Below, one piece after another: positions 23,271 through 33,276 of a DNA stretch of 64,000 bases. Below the pieces are notes generated by a model, which did no database searches, was not told where the DNA came from, and saw nothing but the letters and a program-made list of their open reading frames with translations. The translations under genes and the position numbers were made by a program. The stretch is taken from contig NW_005434660.1 of NCBI RefSeq assembly GCF_000315625.1, positions 531,911-595,910 on the forward strand, given 5' to 3'. Positions within the stretch are counted from its first letter, which is position 1, and every line of letters begins with the position of its first letter. This DNA is from Guillardia theta CCMP2712. Its lineage: Eukaryota; Cryptophyceae; Pyrenomonadales; Geminigeraceae.

Positions 23271-23480
23271 CACTGGGCAGGGCGGAGCCTATACTGCACA
23301 CGACAAAGGTAACGCCATCCTATGAGCCGCCATAGGGCTCGCCTGGTCAGACCTGCGCAGGTGGCACGCCATGGCTGAGGCTTCTAGCACGAAGGAAGGC
23401 GAGGGGAGAGGTGAGGTGAGGGGGGCGAGGGGAGGAGGAAGTGAATGTTGGTGCAGAGCAAGGGAATTCTTGGCTTTTGA
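23066..23480 (+). repeat. Direct duplication, copy 2
   Basis: The better-preserved copy of 20030-20350, about 3.1 kb downstream. Here the first block is the 3' coding end of the AT-rich gene. The two blocks are separated by about 120 bp, against 25 bp in copy 1. Confidence 0.85.
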
Positions 23481-23600
23481 TGCAATCAGGATGGAGGGAG
23501 AGAGTCATGAGCGCGCTGAGCAAGGAGCACTCTGGTAGGACAAGGAGAGAAGACCATGTGAAAAATTCTATTTGGCTACACTGGTTTCGGATACAAAATG

Positions 23601-24941
23601 TTATGAGCATGGACTTTTTGTCTCTAGCTTTCGAACAATCACTTTCCGTGCCTTACCCTTTCCCTCTGACGCATGCAGCAACCCAAGTCGTTCTGCTTCG
23701 CCATGCACGAGCTTTCTCGCCTGAGATCCTTGAACGTCTTCCAACGTCAAACAACTTTGACTTGGATCGTCCTTGAAGGCAACGAGCTTCTGACGGATCT
23801 CGGCCAGCCCTGTGATCTTGCAATCATCGCAGGCCTTCATTTCAGTCCTGACGCTCGTGAAATTCTGGCTGGTCAACGGATCTTTGCTGAGTCGAAAGCT
23901 ATCGACGTCAACAGCCACAGACTGGGGCCAGGCAATCAGGATGTCGTTCTTGGGGGTCGCAGTGAGCGGCTCCATCTTGCATATCCGTCCATCGAATCTT
24001 GAGCCTGTGTTGGCACTGAGCTCACGAATGCCGTCCAGGCGATCTAGCTCGATCAAAAGCTTGGCAAACATGCGATGGATGGTGATAGATGTGAACTCAA
24101 CCTTACTGTAGTCCGCAGCCTTCGACAGTCGCACGAAGAGTGTGTGCTCGTTGTCTCCATCCTCACCATGCAGGCTGGCATATTCTCGCAACAGCTCTCT
24201 CATGCTCGACCCCTTGGCCTCGTCCCACACCGGCTGTTCCGACGGATCTCCAGGCATGCGCAGAGTTGCGAACGATGTTAGACCGATCTTCCCCACACAG
24301 CAAGAGCTAACAACCAGAGGCACCGAGTGCGTGAGGCACTTAGAAATGACCATGTCTGTCGCTGCTCCACAGGCATGAAGCGAGACCCCGACGTCGAAGG
24401 CCTCGTCGAACTCCATCACCTCGCCCTCCACCGTCCGGTAGTTGCTCAGACTCAGATCCTTGGCACGCTGCACCCCGAGTTCTAGGGCGCGAACATTCTT
24501 GTCGACACAAATGACCTCAACATCAGGAAACAGGAAAGCCAAGAGCAGACCGACATGCCCTCCCCCGCCACAGAAGTCCACCAGCTTAAGAGGATTCGAT
24601 TCCTTTCTCTCGCACAGCAGCAACGGCGCCACCGCCCTGAAGATGCTCATGAGCTGTTGTCTTTTTCGCAGCTTTCGACTCGCAGGTAGATGATACGCCG
24701 GGTCCACCAAAGAGGGGAGCCCGTCCCAGCTGCTCCCAACGAGGAACTTGCAGACTTTGCTGTTGGGACCGTACTTGAGCTTCAACTTCTCGTCGAGGTA
24801 CCGCACGTCAGGAAGCGCGTGATGGTTCATGGGCAGCCTGGAGCAGAGGAAGTCGACGAGTCGCTCTGACTTGGAGAACTCGAACATGGCCGCCTTGCTC
24901 GCCAAACTTCGCGACATGCACGAGCCTGCGGACGAGAGCAT
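23601..24941 (-). CDS. Class I SAM-dependent methyltransferase with R3H-like C terminus
   Basis: A single 446-codon frame without introns. Residues about 115-135 (LKLVDFCGGGGHVGLLLAF) form the Gly-rich SAM-binding loop, followed by VICVDKN and, near residue 190, VSLHACGAATDMV. This order matches the methyltransferase group found in GSTCD-like proteins. The last ~45 residues (ARKLVHGEAERLGLLHASEG, then KARKVIVRK) resemble an R3H nucleic-acid-binding module. An RNA substrate is therefore plausible but not shown. The N terminus has no clear targeting signal. The start at 24941 has an alternative Met eight codons in. The gene converges on the duplicated 23.3-23.5-kb block. Confidence 0.75.
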   Translation of the reverse strand: MLSSAGSCMSRSLASKAAMFEFSKSERLVDFLCSRLPMNHHALPDVRYLDEKLKLKYGPNSKVCKFLVGSSWDGLPSLVDPAYHLPASRKLRKRQQLMSIFRAVAPLLLCERKESNPLKLVDFCGGGGHVGLLLAFLFPDVEVICVDKNVRALELGVQRAKDLSLSNYRTVEGEVMEFDEAFDVGVSLHACGAATDMVISKCLTHSVPLVVSSCCVGKIGLTSFATLRMPGDPSEQPVWDEAKGSSMRELLREYASLHGEDGDNEHTLFVRLSKAADYSKVEFTSITIHRMFAKLLIELDRLDGIRELSANTGSRFDGRICKMEPLTATPKNDILIAWPQSVAVDVDSFRLSKDPLTSQNFTSVRTEMKACDDCKITGLAEIRQKLVAFKDDPSQSCLTLEDVQGSQARKLVHGEAERLGLLHASEGKGKARKVIVRKLETKSPCS

Positions 24942-25265
24942 CTTTCCGATGTGCCAGGGTCCTCGTGTCAGCCCCGTGTTGTCAGTTCATAGGATTTCAA
25001 GTCCGCCTCAGATATCTTATAGTAAATATTGAGGAACATCAATCGTCCCTACCGGCAGAATTTCCTGCTGCCTCAAGCGAGTCACCTGACAATAGTTTCG
25101 GTAGGATTGACGACCCGCCTCAGCAAACGGGGCCGGGCGGCCGGCGAAGTAAAACGGTCGTAAACTTCAGGTGCGTTGTACGGCGAAGGGATCGTTATAT
25201 ATAAAATATCATAACAAGTGGTTGTTTTATATAATTTACGAGGAGAAGAAAGAGGAGCATCGGAG
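24942..25265. other. Divergent intergenic region
   Basis: Lies between the minus-strand methyltransferase and the plus-strand charged-protein gene. It has a small GC-rich patch at 25130-25145 and is otherwise AT-rich with TATATATAAAAT at about 25194. The frame of the next gene stays open back to 25218, so a slightly longer N terminus is possible. Confidence 0.4.
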
Positions 25266-27313
25266 ATGGCAGGGCGAGCGGGAGGGCGCGAGCGGCGAGC
25301 GGTGCAGAGGATCCGATCGAGCGAACTCGTGGCGACGACGAGGAAGAGACAAGACTACGAGGACCAGCAGCAACACGCTGCTCCCTCCGAGGACAAGAGG
25401 CTCAAGAGCTCGGATTTGGCGAGCAGCGCAAGCATTGTTGCGAAGCGAGGAGGTGGAGCTCGGGGAAGAGGGAAGAAGGCGGAGGGTGGAGCGAATAGAA
25501 AGCAAGCTGTGTGCATGAACAATAACAAAGACCATCAAGAGGAACAGTTCTCGGAATCCGCATCCAAGCATTCAGACGATGATGACTTGGACTTGCCTCT
25601 TTCGAAGCGACGAAGAACCTCAGAGCGCGGCCAAGATGAAGAGATCAAGAAAGAGATCAAGAAAGATGAGAAAATAGATGTTGCTTTGGTCCGAAAGCAG
25701 CTGGCTTCCATGCTCGACAAATTGACGATTGAAGAAATAAGAGCTTTAACGTCAAAAGCTTGCCGCAGGTAACTCACAGAAGATCCTGGTGCAATGAAAC
25801 TGAATGCTTTATCTTCAAACCAGACAACTCGAGCAGCTGATGGAGCTAGAGGATGGAAGCTTGGAACGCATGAAGTCTCAGATCGATGAAGAGCTTCTGA
25901 AGGTTTATAACCAAAAGGAGCAAGCTGCCGTAGCAACGGTGAAGTTTTTGTCAGCCTGCTCATAATTATTCCCTCAACGATTTCGTGAGATGTTCTTTGC
26001 ACAGAGCGTGCACCATGGCAAGGATCATTCAGAAGGCGATCGGTCCACTCGCAAGGAAGGGAGGGGAAAGGTTTGTAGCTTCTTGCAAGCACGTTCTGCC
26101 GGGCCGGATGTTGACTCACGAAGGCAGGCAGAGAGAGGTGACAAACAGTCCAAAGAAAACCTTGAAGAGCGAGAAAACGACAAGAGCGCCACGAGCTCCA
26201 AGAGTAGAAGTGCAAAGACAAAGGAAGGACGAAAACCACAAACTGTTGACAAGGCTGACAAGGCTGAGAAGAAATCCATGGTGGACATGGTGGACCCAAA
26301 GCAGCAAGCGCTGATGAAGAAGAAAGACAAAGAGGAGTCAGCTGAAGATGCCAAATCGCGGCACAAGGAGCTCAAAGATACGAGGGAGAGCGAGAAAGGG
26401 AAGAAAATGACTTCATCGGACGTGAAGAGTGGGAGGAAGCCGAATGATGGGAAACCGAACCACCACGAGCCCACACAGGACCGAAAGCCAAGAGAGAAGG
26501 GGGGCAAACCAGATGATGAATTGAAGGAGGAAAAAGAGGCAAAGTCACAGGACAGAAGCGAGAGCAAGATAAGGGTCGACAAGAAAGGAGACATCGACGA
26601 AGAGGACGTGCCCCTGTCAACCTCCATTGACCCCACCAGTCAAAGTGTGCACGCGAGCTCCGATGAGGGCAAGGTAGCGAAGCAAGATCAGGAGGACGAC
26701 GATGCTGGAGCCGGTGCCAACTTGTTCACTAGAAGAGCAAGCTCAGGGGCCTCGCTTGCAGTCTCCCTCCCTCCTCTCATCCCCCCTTCCACCGATTCCT
26801 TCCGTTCTAACGATGCGAACCTCTTCGTCGCCTGCCCCATCAAGGACCTAGAGGAGCTGCAGAGCAGGGAGATCGAAAAATCGTCTGGGGGTGCCCAAGA
26901 AACTACCGCCAAGCCCTCGACGTTCGTCCCGTCGAAACCAGCGACTCTTCCTAGTATTCCAAAGAGGCACAAGGCCAACGCCCCCTCCCTGAGCAGTGGC
27001 GACGGGCCAGGCAAGACTGGGGACCTTGCTTCTGAGCTGGATCAGTACGCGTCCGCACGGTAGACACGAATGAAGATGGGACCAGGCTGTGATGGACTGG
27101 CTGCTTGCAGGCACTTCGGAGACATCCTCTGTCTGTGGAATGTTTTGTCGAAAGAACAGGTAGGTGTTGGAGATGAGGAGGGGAGGATGAGACTTGCTAC
27201 AGGTGGAGGAGTGCTGGAAGCTGAGCAGTGGGATGCCTGACAGGTTTTCTGAGCTTGTCATAGTTAAGCACGGAAAGGAGGTCAGGATCTTCATTGTCCT
27301 TAGCGATGCCTAA
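25266..27313 (+). CDS. Highly charged, probably nuclear protein, 5 exons, unknown
   Basis: Exons 25266-25768, 25824-25938, 26005-27059, 27111-27159 and 27203-27313 join in frame to 610 residues. The N terminus is basic (GRAGGRERRAVQRIR), with KRRRTSERG-like nuclear signals. A helical part follows (LVRKQLASMLDKLTIEEIRAL, then QLEQLMELEDGSLERMKSQI). The third exon is a disordered Lys/Glu/Asp/Ser region. The C-terminal exons encode a compact-looking segment, HFGDILCLWNVLSKEQ and VEECWKLSSGMPDRFSELV, that is not low-complexity. Stopping at the TAG at 27061 would lose it, and a GT donor at 27060 removes that stop in frame. An alternative last exon starting near 27305 (MPKGLQGVSKEIVQRAI) cannot be excluded. 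Function unknown. Confidence 0.7.
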
Positions 27314-27565
27314 AGGTCTGCAGGGAGTCTCGAAGGAGATCGTCCAAAGAGCAATCAAACGATTCGAGGAGGCAAAGGGAGCACAAAGCAAGTCGAGCAG
27401 GGGAAGAGAAGCACAGAGATAGAGCGCTTTTCTCAATACTGACCGACAAGACTCAACAAGCTTCACAACTCAACATCAGGCTGATCTCTTCTGCTCCCCT
27501 TGCCTTGAAGCTTGCCTCGTCAAGTTCCATCAACCCTCCTCACACTGCTCTGCTTCTTGACATGT

Positions 27566-29175
27566 TCACGTATCGGCAACCACCGGCTTGATCATGAGGG
27601 CGCAGCTTGAACTTATTCCGCTCTCCTTGAGCTACAGCAAACTTCATCTCCTTAGCTGCATCGCCAGCAGACTCACCGTCTTTTCTCTTTCCGAGAGCAG
27701 AAGCTTGGGGATAGTCGAGACGAGGACATAATCCAAGTCCGCAAGCTCCTTCAGCTGCTCCTGCAATGAGAGTCAATGAGCTGCGTGAGGAGGAGAAGGT
27801 TTTCGAACCTCTGCGTTGTCAGCCTGCTCTGCCTTCTTGTACCGCTCGACATCCACGTAGTCGAACATCACCCTGCAAGCTTGTCATACTAGGAAGAAGA
27901 GGAGAAAGGCAAACGAGGAGACAAACCCACCCGACTTGATCTTCCAGTGAAAACCTTCTTGTGAGCTGCGACAGATATTAGCACCATAGCATCTATAACC
28001 CACAACAGCTCCAATCATCCCCGGCCAGCCTCTGTTCTTGATCCCTTTCTCCACCGCCTCCTCTGTTCTTCTACACTGTCTCGTGTCTTCTTGTCTCCTA
28101 TTTCTCTCCCTCTTCCTCTTTCCCCACATTTCTCGCTCTCCCTGCCATTCCATTCCCTTTCTCGCCCCCGGCCTTTCTCTACTTCCTCCTGTAGAGAATG
28201 AGTCCAACCTGCTGGCCATCGGGACACCTGAAGCGAAGCTGCACGACACCAGCTCCCTGCTCGGGCTCTGTTGGGAGGCGCGACACTTTCTCCTCAAACG
28301 CTTTCTGTGCCAGGGAGTCAGCTGGGGCAGCCAATTTTCGGCTGTGGCACCTTGCTGGAGTCGAACAGCTTCGCCTTTGCCTCTGCGGCCTCTGCAGTCC
28401 AATGTTAAAAGGAGAAGGGAGGGGAGAGGCAGGAGGCAGGAGGCAGGAGGCAGGAGGCAGGAGGCAGGAGGCAGGAGGCAGCTTCTTTGTCGTCAAGCAA
28501 CACATCACAGTATGCTCACCCTAGCCGCCCTCTCTGCTGCTTCTGCTTCCTCCTTCCTCTTCTTCTGCTCATTCTGCTTCATCTGGAGCATGCTGTGTTA
28601 CCCACGAGCCTCAGCCACAATAGACGAGGATCACCGAGTCCTCCATGAGGGACTTCTGGAACTCCTCCTCCTGCTCCTGCCGTATGCGGTTCCATTCCAT
28701 CCGCTCCTTCTCCGCCGCCTGCTCGGAACTGATCCTCAGGGTCGGCAAGGAAGGAAGCAACTTGCCGTCAGCTCTTTCTCCTTTTCTGGCACCTTGACCA
28801 AGTCCTGCAAGAGTGGGACGTACTCGGAGAAAGGAGCGCCGATGGCAACGTACGCCGCAAGGACCAGGGCTAGAAACCATTCGAGTTGATTTGCATGATC
28901 CGACCTGCTCTCATGTCAAAGGGGGTAAAAGGAAGGAAAGGAGCTCACGGGTTGAGGGATCGGTTGTTCTTGAGACGTGTGATCAACGTGTCCTTCTCTA
29001 CCTCTTCCTCCCCTCCTCGAAGTCGCAGGCTCGTAACGCCAGGGCATCGAGGTCGTTGGTGAAACTTCAAAGGCGCTGCACGAAACTTTGCCACCTCTAC
29101 TTGCAGGCCGACGGTACACGGGAGGGTCGCTAGCAAGCCCGCAATAGCTAAACTCACTTTGCCATGCGCAATCAT
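27566..29175 (-). CDS. Membrane-anchored UBX-domain protein with signal-peptide leader; candidate SELMA/periplastid component
   Basis: Exon 1 (29175-28949) encodes MIAHGKVSLAIAGLLATLPC, a signal peptide, then a basic hydroxyl-poor stretch and SLRLRGGEEE. Exon 2 (28904-28793) carries a hydrophobic helix, EWFLALVLAAYVAIGAPF. A coiled coil follows (RIRQEQEEEFQKSLMEDS/MKQNEQKKRKEE), then RLPTEPEQGAGVVQLRFRCP with DGQQ/LTRRFSLEDQVG/VMFDYVDVE, a UBX domain, ending at 27566. UBX domains bind the AAA ATPase Cdc48/p97. The order coiled coil then UBX matches FAF2/UBXD8, but the UBA and UAS regions are absent. The leader has no Phe after the likely cleavage site, which in cryptophytes would favour the periplastid compartment over the stroma. 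The exon 2/3 junction and the extreme C terminus are less certain. The 28.43-28.48-kb minisatellite lies in an intron. Confidence 0.75.
28427..28481. repeat. 7-bp AGGAGGC minisatellite in an intron of the UBX gene
   Basis: Seven or so perfect tandem units of CAGGAGG. On the minus strand it reads CCTCCTG, a long pyrimidine tract upstream of an acceptor. Confidence 0.9.
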
Positions 29176-29465
29176 CGCCTCTGATCCCCTCGCCTCCTCG
29201 CCTCCAAGATGTTTCTTACGTCTACGCGCAACAGATGTGCTCGAGAGGATGTCCACTTGTCCTCTGCTCCTACTCACCGATGATCTCCTATCTGCCCTCT
29301 TGCATGCACCTTCCTGCTCTCCTCTCGTTCTTGCTCTCCTTCTTCCTCTCCCTCTCCCGCTCCCTCCAGGTGATCGTACGATCACTCCACTATTGCGAGT
29401 TTTTCGGCCTCCGTACCACATCCCCGCACACTCCCCATGGGCATGAGGAGGGAAGAGGTCTATAG
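29176..29465. promoter_or_regulatory. Divergent interval between UBX gene and duplicated gene copy 2
   Basis: CT-rich. It contains an ATGTTTCTTACG frame and an exon-like VIVRSLHYCEFF frame on the plus strand that could be 5' exons of the duplicated gene. The homology to copy 1 begins only at 29466, so this copy acquired a different upstream region. Confidence 0.35.
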
Positions 29466-31475
29466 CTGAAGGACAGCAACATACATCTACACCCTCACCT
29501 TTACGCTCATGTGACGGACGTGAAGGCAGCACTCCTCCCCGACATGCCCATCGCCGATGCGGACAAGAGGAGGAGGCTGCAGCGGGAGCTCAAGAGCAAG
29601 CAGCGGAGCGAGCAGAAGCTCCTGATGAGCAAGCTCGACCTCATGGTACCCCCATCCTCCCCCGCCATCGAGCCCGCGAACCACCAAAAGCAGCGCCCCG
29701 CCCTCAACCTCCTCCATGACCTCGTCGCCTACTTGCGCTCCTGCGACGAAAGGCAGCGAGCGCAGGAACAAAAGCGAGCGATCTACACCGATATGATGAG
29801 CTGCATGCTGCTGAGTCGACAGGAGAGGATCATTCTCGCTGACATACCCAGCTGGACAATACGGGACGTGAGCGGAGCGGTACATGGCGATTACGAGGGT
29901 TCGTGCTTCGGGGGGAGGCTGGTAAGCTTGCATGGAGAGGGGGGAGGGAGGCGGGGTGAATGAGTCGATCGTAGGTAGGGCAGTGCATGCTCCATCTTGT
30001 GAGCATGCAGGACATGGACGCGCTCAGAGGCATCGCTCGACAGGCTTGGGATGTGACGTGCCCGCCTGAGTTCCAGGTGGACGAGGTTGTGAGCATGCGG
30101 CTGCTGGAGGGAGGGAGGATGAGGATGGAGCGCTTCCGGCTACTAGGGGTGGTGAGGAAGGACGTCTGCATGTCCATCATCTATCCGGAGCCTCTGGGGC
30201 CCGACAGCGCCGAGATCGAGCTGAAGCATTTGGACTTCCGCAGACTGGGAGGGGTCGCGACGTTTGATCAAGAGAGCCCCTCTTCTCCTTTGCTTGCCGA
30301 CCGAGCGATGAAGCTAGTGTCGGGGAGGTTGTTGCTGATGATGATGATGATGCTCGTGTGGAGACACTGAGATGACTTGCTACAGCTCCCATGGGATGAT
30401 GTCGGAATTCGTCGGCAGGATGGGCACTTGCGACACGTCGAGAGGGCTGATGGAGAAGATGGCGGCGAAGTCGAACTCGACGTTTGGTAGAGACATGTGA
30501 TGTGTGAGTGAGAGACGACGATCGCTAACAGTCTTGTTTATTATCTGTCACTGCAGAGGGCATGACGAAGCAGCTGTTTTCAATCGTCACAAGCCACCAC
30601 GAGGGCCATCTTTTGCTTGATTTTGACAGTGAGGCCGCACATTGCCCTGTGAGATTGCTTGGGCATGCACGTTTCCGCCTTCCTCAGGTCTTTGCACTCA
30701 TCGTCTTTGTCGTCATCTTCTTCTCACTCCTCTTCTTCACTTGTGCCGGATGCGCCAGTTCCTGGGAGGCTTCAAGACCCGCTGGATTCAAGTCATGAAG
30801 GCAACCTTTGATGGCTCAGAGATCAAAGAGCTCAGCGGTACGCGTGGAAGCGAGGAGGCGCTGGTCGCTGAGAAGAAAGTTGCAGACAGCAGGCAGCAGG
30901 TGGTCGGGTACGCGCACGGAGACAGGAGGACGATGGGGTGTCATGTGACGTTCCTTTATTTCTGGAGGCAGACAGGGTGAGGGGAGGGAGGTGAAATGAG
31001 GAAAGCAGCTTGACGGTGGTCGGGACAGGATATGCTTTCATACTCGTAACTTCATCATAAATCCTTTGGGGCTGGAACATAGTGGTCAGGTGACAGAACT
31101 AACTTTGTATAGTTTCAGTTGATTTGATTGGAAGTGTTGATACTGACGGACTTTGTTGAGCAGGTGCTGATATTTTGTTACTTGACGATAGCCTGCTGAT
31201 GAGGTTGTGTCTCATTGCCACTCTCTGGGACTATCCTGCCGCCGGTGTCTGCCTGGCATTGGAACCTGAAGGTCTTCTCAAACGCACTAGAGGTCAGTGA
31301 TGTGACTCGGAGTCCGAGTCGCGTTTCAGGCTCAGTGCCGCATATTAGCTTTTGGAGTCCGGGAACTCCTGAGTCACTGACTTGTTGGCAGGAGCCCTAC
31401 AGGTTTTTCTACGCCTTGAAGAGAACGGGAGAAGATGTTGATAGCAGTCTTGTAAGTGAATTTATGCTGAGTTGA
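29466..31475 (+). CDS. Unidentified multi-exon gene, copy 2 of the inverted duplication
   Basis: Same exon series as 16071-18131: VTDVKAALLPDMPIADADK through a Lys/Arg helix; DMDALRGIARQAWDVTC; MMSEFVGRMGTCDTSRGL; EGMTKQLFSIVTSHHEGH; FLGGFKTRW; WHWNLKVFSNALE; and EPYRFFYALKRTGEDVD, with a stop at 31473-31475. The last exon is more divergent and 18 codons shorter than in copy 1. Two short stretches differ heavily while their flanks are identical: about 30403-30418 (SEFVGR against SVLASR) and about 30785-30813 (IQVMKATFDG against MRTFKATLNG). Reading frames are intact in both copies, so both may be functional. The start codon is not identified. Confidence 0.6.
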
Positions 31476-31489
31476 GTGATTCGCAGTCT

Positions 31490-31960
31490 GCACTTCCGGG
31501 TAGTCTTCAACTTGCAAAAAGTTCGCCGCCTGGCGGCGGCCCACCGTTGCGCGCTGCGGCAGTGCCGCCACAACTTGCTAATGCCTGGGCTGTTCCCGGC
31601 GAACATCTTCCGAACTTCGGAAGTTCACCGTCAGTGTTCACAGAGTCAAGTTGCCGGGCCCGGGCCGCGGCGGGCCGCCCAGCCGGTCGGCCGGGGAAAG
31701 GGAAAGGAGGTGAGGGGGGGGGGGGGGGTTCACGGTTGCCGGCGTACGGCCGCGCGGTACGGCCCGGCCGGGGCCGGCCGGCCGGGCGGGACCGAGTCGT
31801 CGGCGCCGGGCGTGACCGACGGTTCCGGTCCGGCGGTGGAACGAGCTTTACTCAAAGTTAAGTTAAACATCAGTACGAGACTCAAAGTTAAGTTAAAGAT
31901 CAGTACGAGAGTCAAAGTTGAGCTAAAGATCAGTACGAGAGTCAGTCAATTGCGTCCTCA
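31490..31960. repeat. GC-rich dispersed element, copy C, with 3 x 30-bp tandem repeat
   Basis: GGCCGG-rich DNA with a CCGAACTTCGGAAGTTC palindrome near 31610 and a poly-G run at about 31714-31728. Three 30-bp units starting ACTCAAAGTTAAG follow at 31850-31879, 31880-31909 and 31910-31939. The unit is the one found singly at 6452-6481 and 57297-57327. Confidence 0.75.
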
Positions 31961-33276
31961 TGTCGCACTCGTTCTAGCCTGTTGACTGGCTGGAATGCTC
32001 GCGCTCTGCCAGGTCATGTCAGCACCATGGAGATCACGTTACTTCCGACGCATAAATAATCGAAACGGTGTTGTTTCGTATCGCAAACAGTTGCTTTACG
32101 ACGATCATGGAGCATCTTCAGAGTCAGTACTTCATGGGGCGCAACCATTGCATTTTCGTTTGGGGGTACTTTGGTTCTACTTCTGTGCCACAAGGTCGGT
32201 GTAAGACTACGATGTCAGCAGATATTTGGGGTCAGACGCTCATTTCAGACGGAAATGTCTACCCTCCATCAGAACTCGGAGGTTGTCTCCTTGTTATCTA
32301 AAACATATTTTAAAACGAGGGGTCGATTGTGGTAAAGACTTGTCTCGAAAGGGCCGTTGAGGCCAAGGAAACGATAACGACTTGTTTCGGAATTAGCATT
32401 CAATCACTTCGCATCGCTTCGTTTCCTAAACTGCATCTTTTGAGTTTTACGTCTTGTGAAACAACTTCGACCCCCATCAAGGCATAACGCAACCCAACCC
32501 ACCTCCCACCCCTTGCGGGTCCTCAAAACAACCCACCCCTGAATTTGAGAGGTCAGAACCACCCACCCCTGATTCTTACAGCAGATTCCCCGCTCTTCAT
32601 CCCTACCCCTTCCCTCTCGGCCCCCCTTTTTCATAGGTGTAAACCACCTAGAAGGTCACACATTGAATCGGGGGGTCAAAGTAGCTGAATGAGGGGGTGA
32701 TGGGGTGGTTCTGTGACGCAACCATGGGAGGTGCTTTGGATCGTGACTCGGGTATTTAACTGTAGCAGGGTAGTCAGCAAAGGTACCACAGGGTCATTAG
32801 AGTGCATTAGGGGGTGGGGGTGGACTCCGCTTCTGACCCTGCTGATGTATCCGTGAAGGGGGTTAAAGCACCTCTACCGCTGCAACCCCACTACCCCACC
32901 CTACCTCTCCAGGTAGTTGAATCCGACATTGATTGCAGGCTCAGATTTCTTGCTCAGTGTATAGCCTACTACGTTGTCTGTCAATTTATTAAGTATGCCC
33001 ATAATTGAAAATGGTCATCCCATTTGCTTCCAGCCAGTTGGTTTCCGCCTGGATAACCTGAAAGGAGAGGACCCCACCCCTTTAGGGTAGTTTTACTCCC
33101 CCAGGCCTTTTCTTTCCTCCTCCCAACCTCCCCTTCGCAATTTCCTCCTCCTCTTGTTGGTAGCCACGCTCGCAGCACTTCCCCTCCCGCCCCGCAGCTC
33201 ATCCTGAGACAAACGATTCTGAGGGCGCTCTCCCTCTCTCCCCCTTATCCTCCTCTTCCTCCCTCAACAGTCCAAC
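31961..33276. other. Long intergenic region with CCCACCCC/GGGGTG blocks
   Basis: There is no convincing gene. 32040-32460 is AT-balanced unique sequence. 32470-32580 repeats ACCCACCCCTGA words. 32670-32720 is the G-rich equivalent. 32860-32920 has CTACCCCACCCTACC, and 33070-33100 has CCACCCCTTTAGGGTAG. The CT-rich segment 33110-33276 precedes the kinase start and is probably its 5' UTR. Confidence 0.5.

Noticed and set aside
27060-27063. Stop codon of the charged nuclear protein at 27061
   Set aside because: The G-TAG overlaps a GT donor at 27060; splicing to 27111 stays in frame and adds a non-repetitive C-terminal segment.
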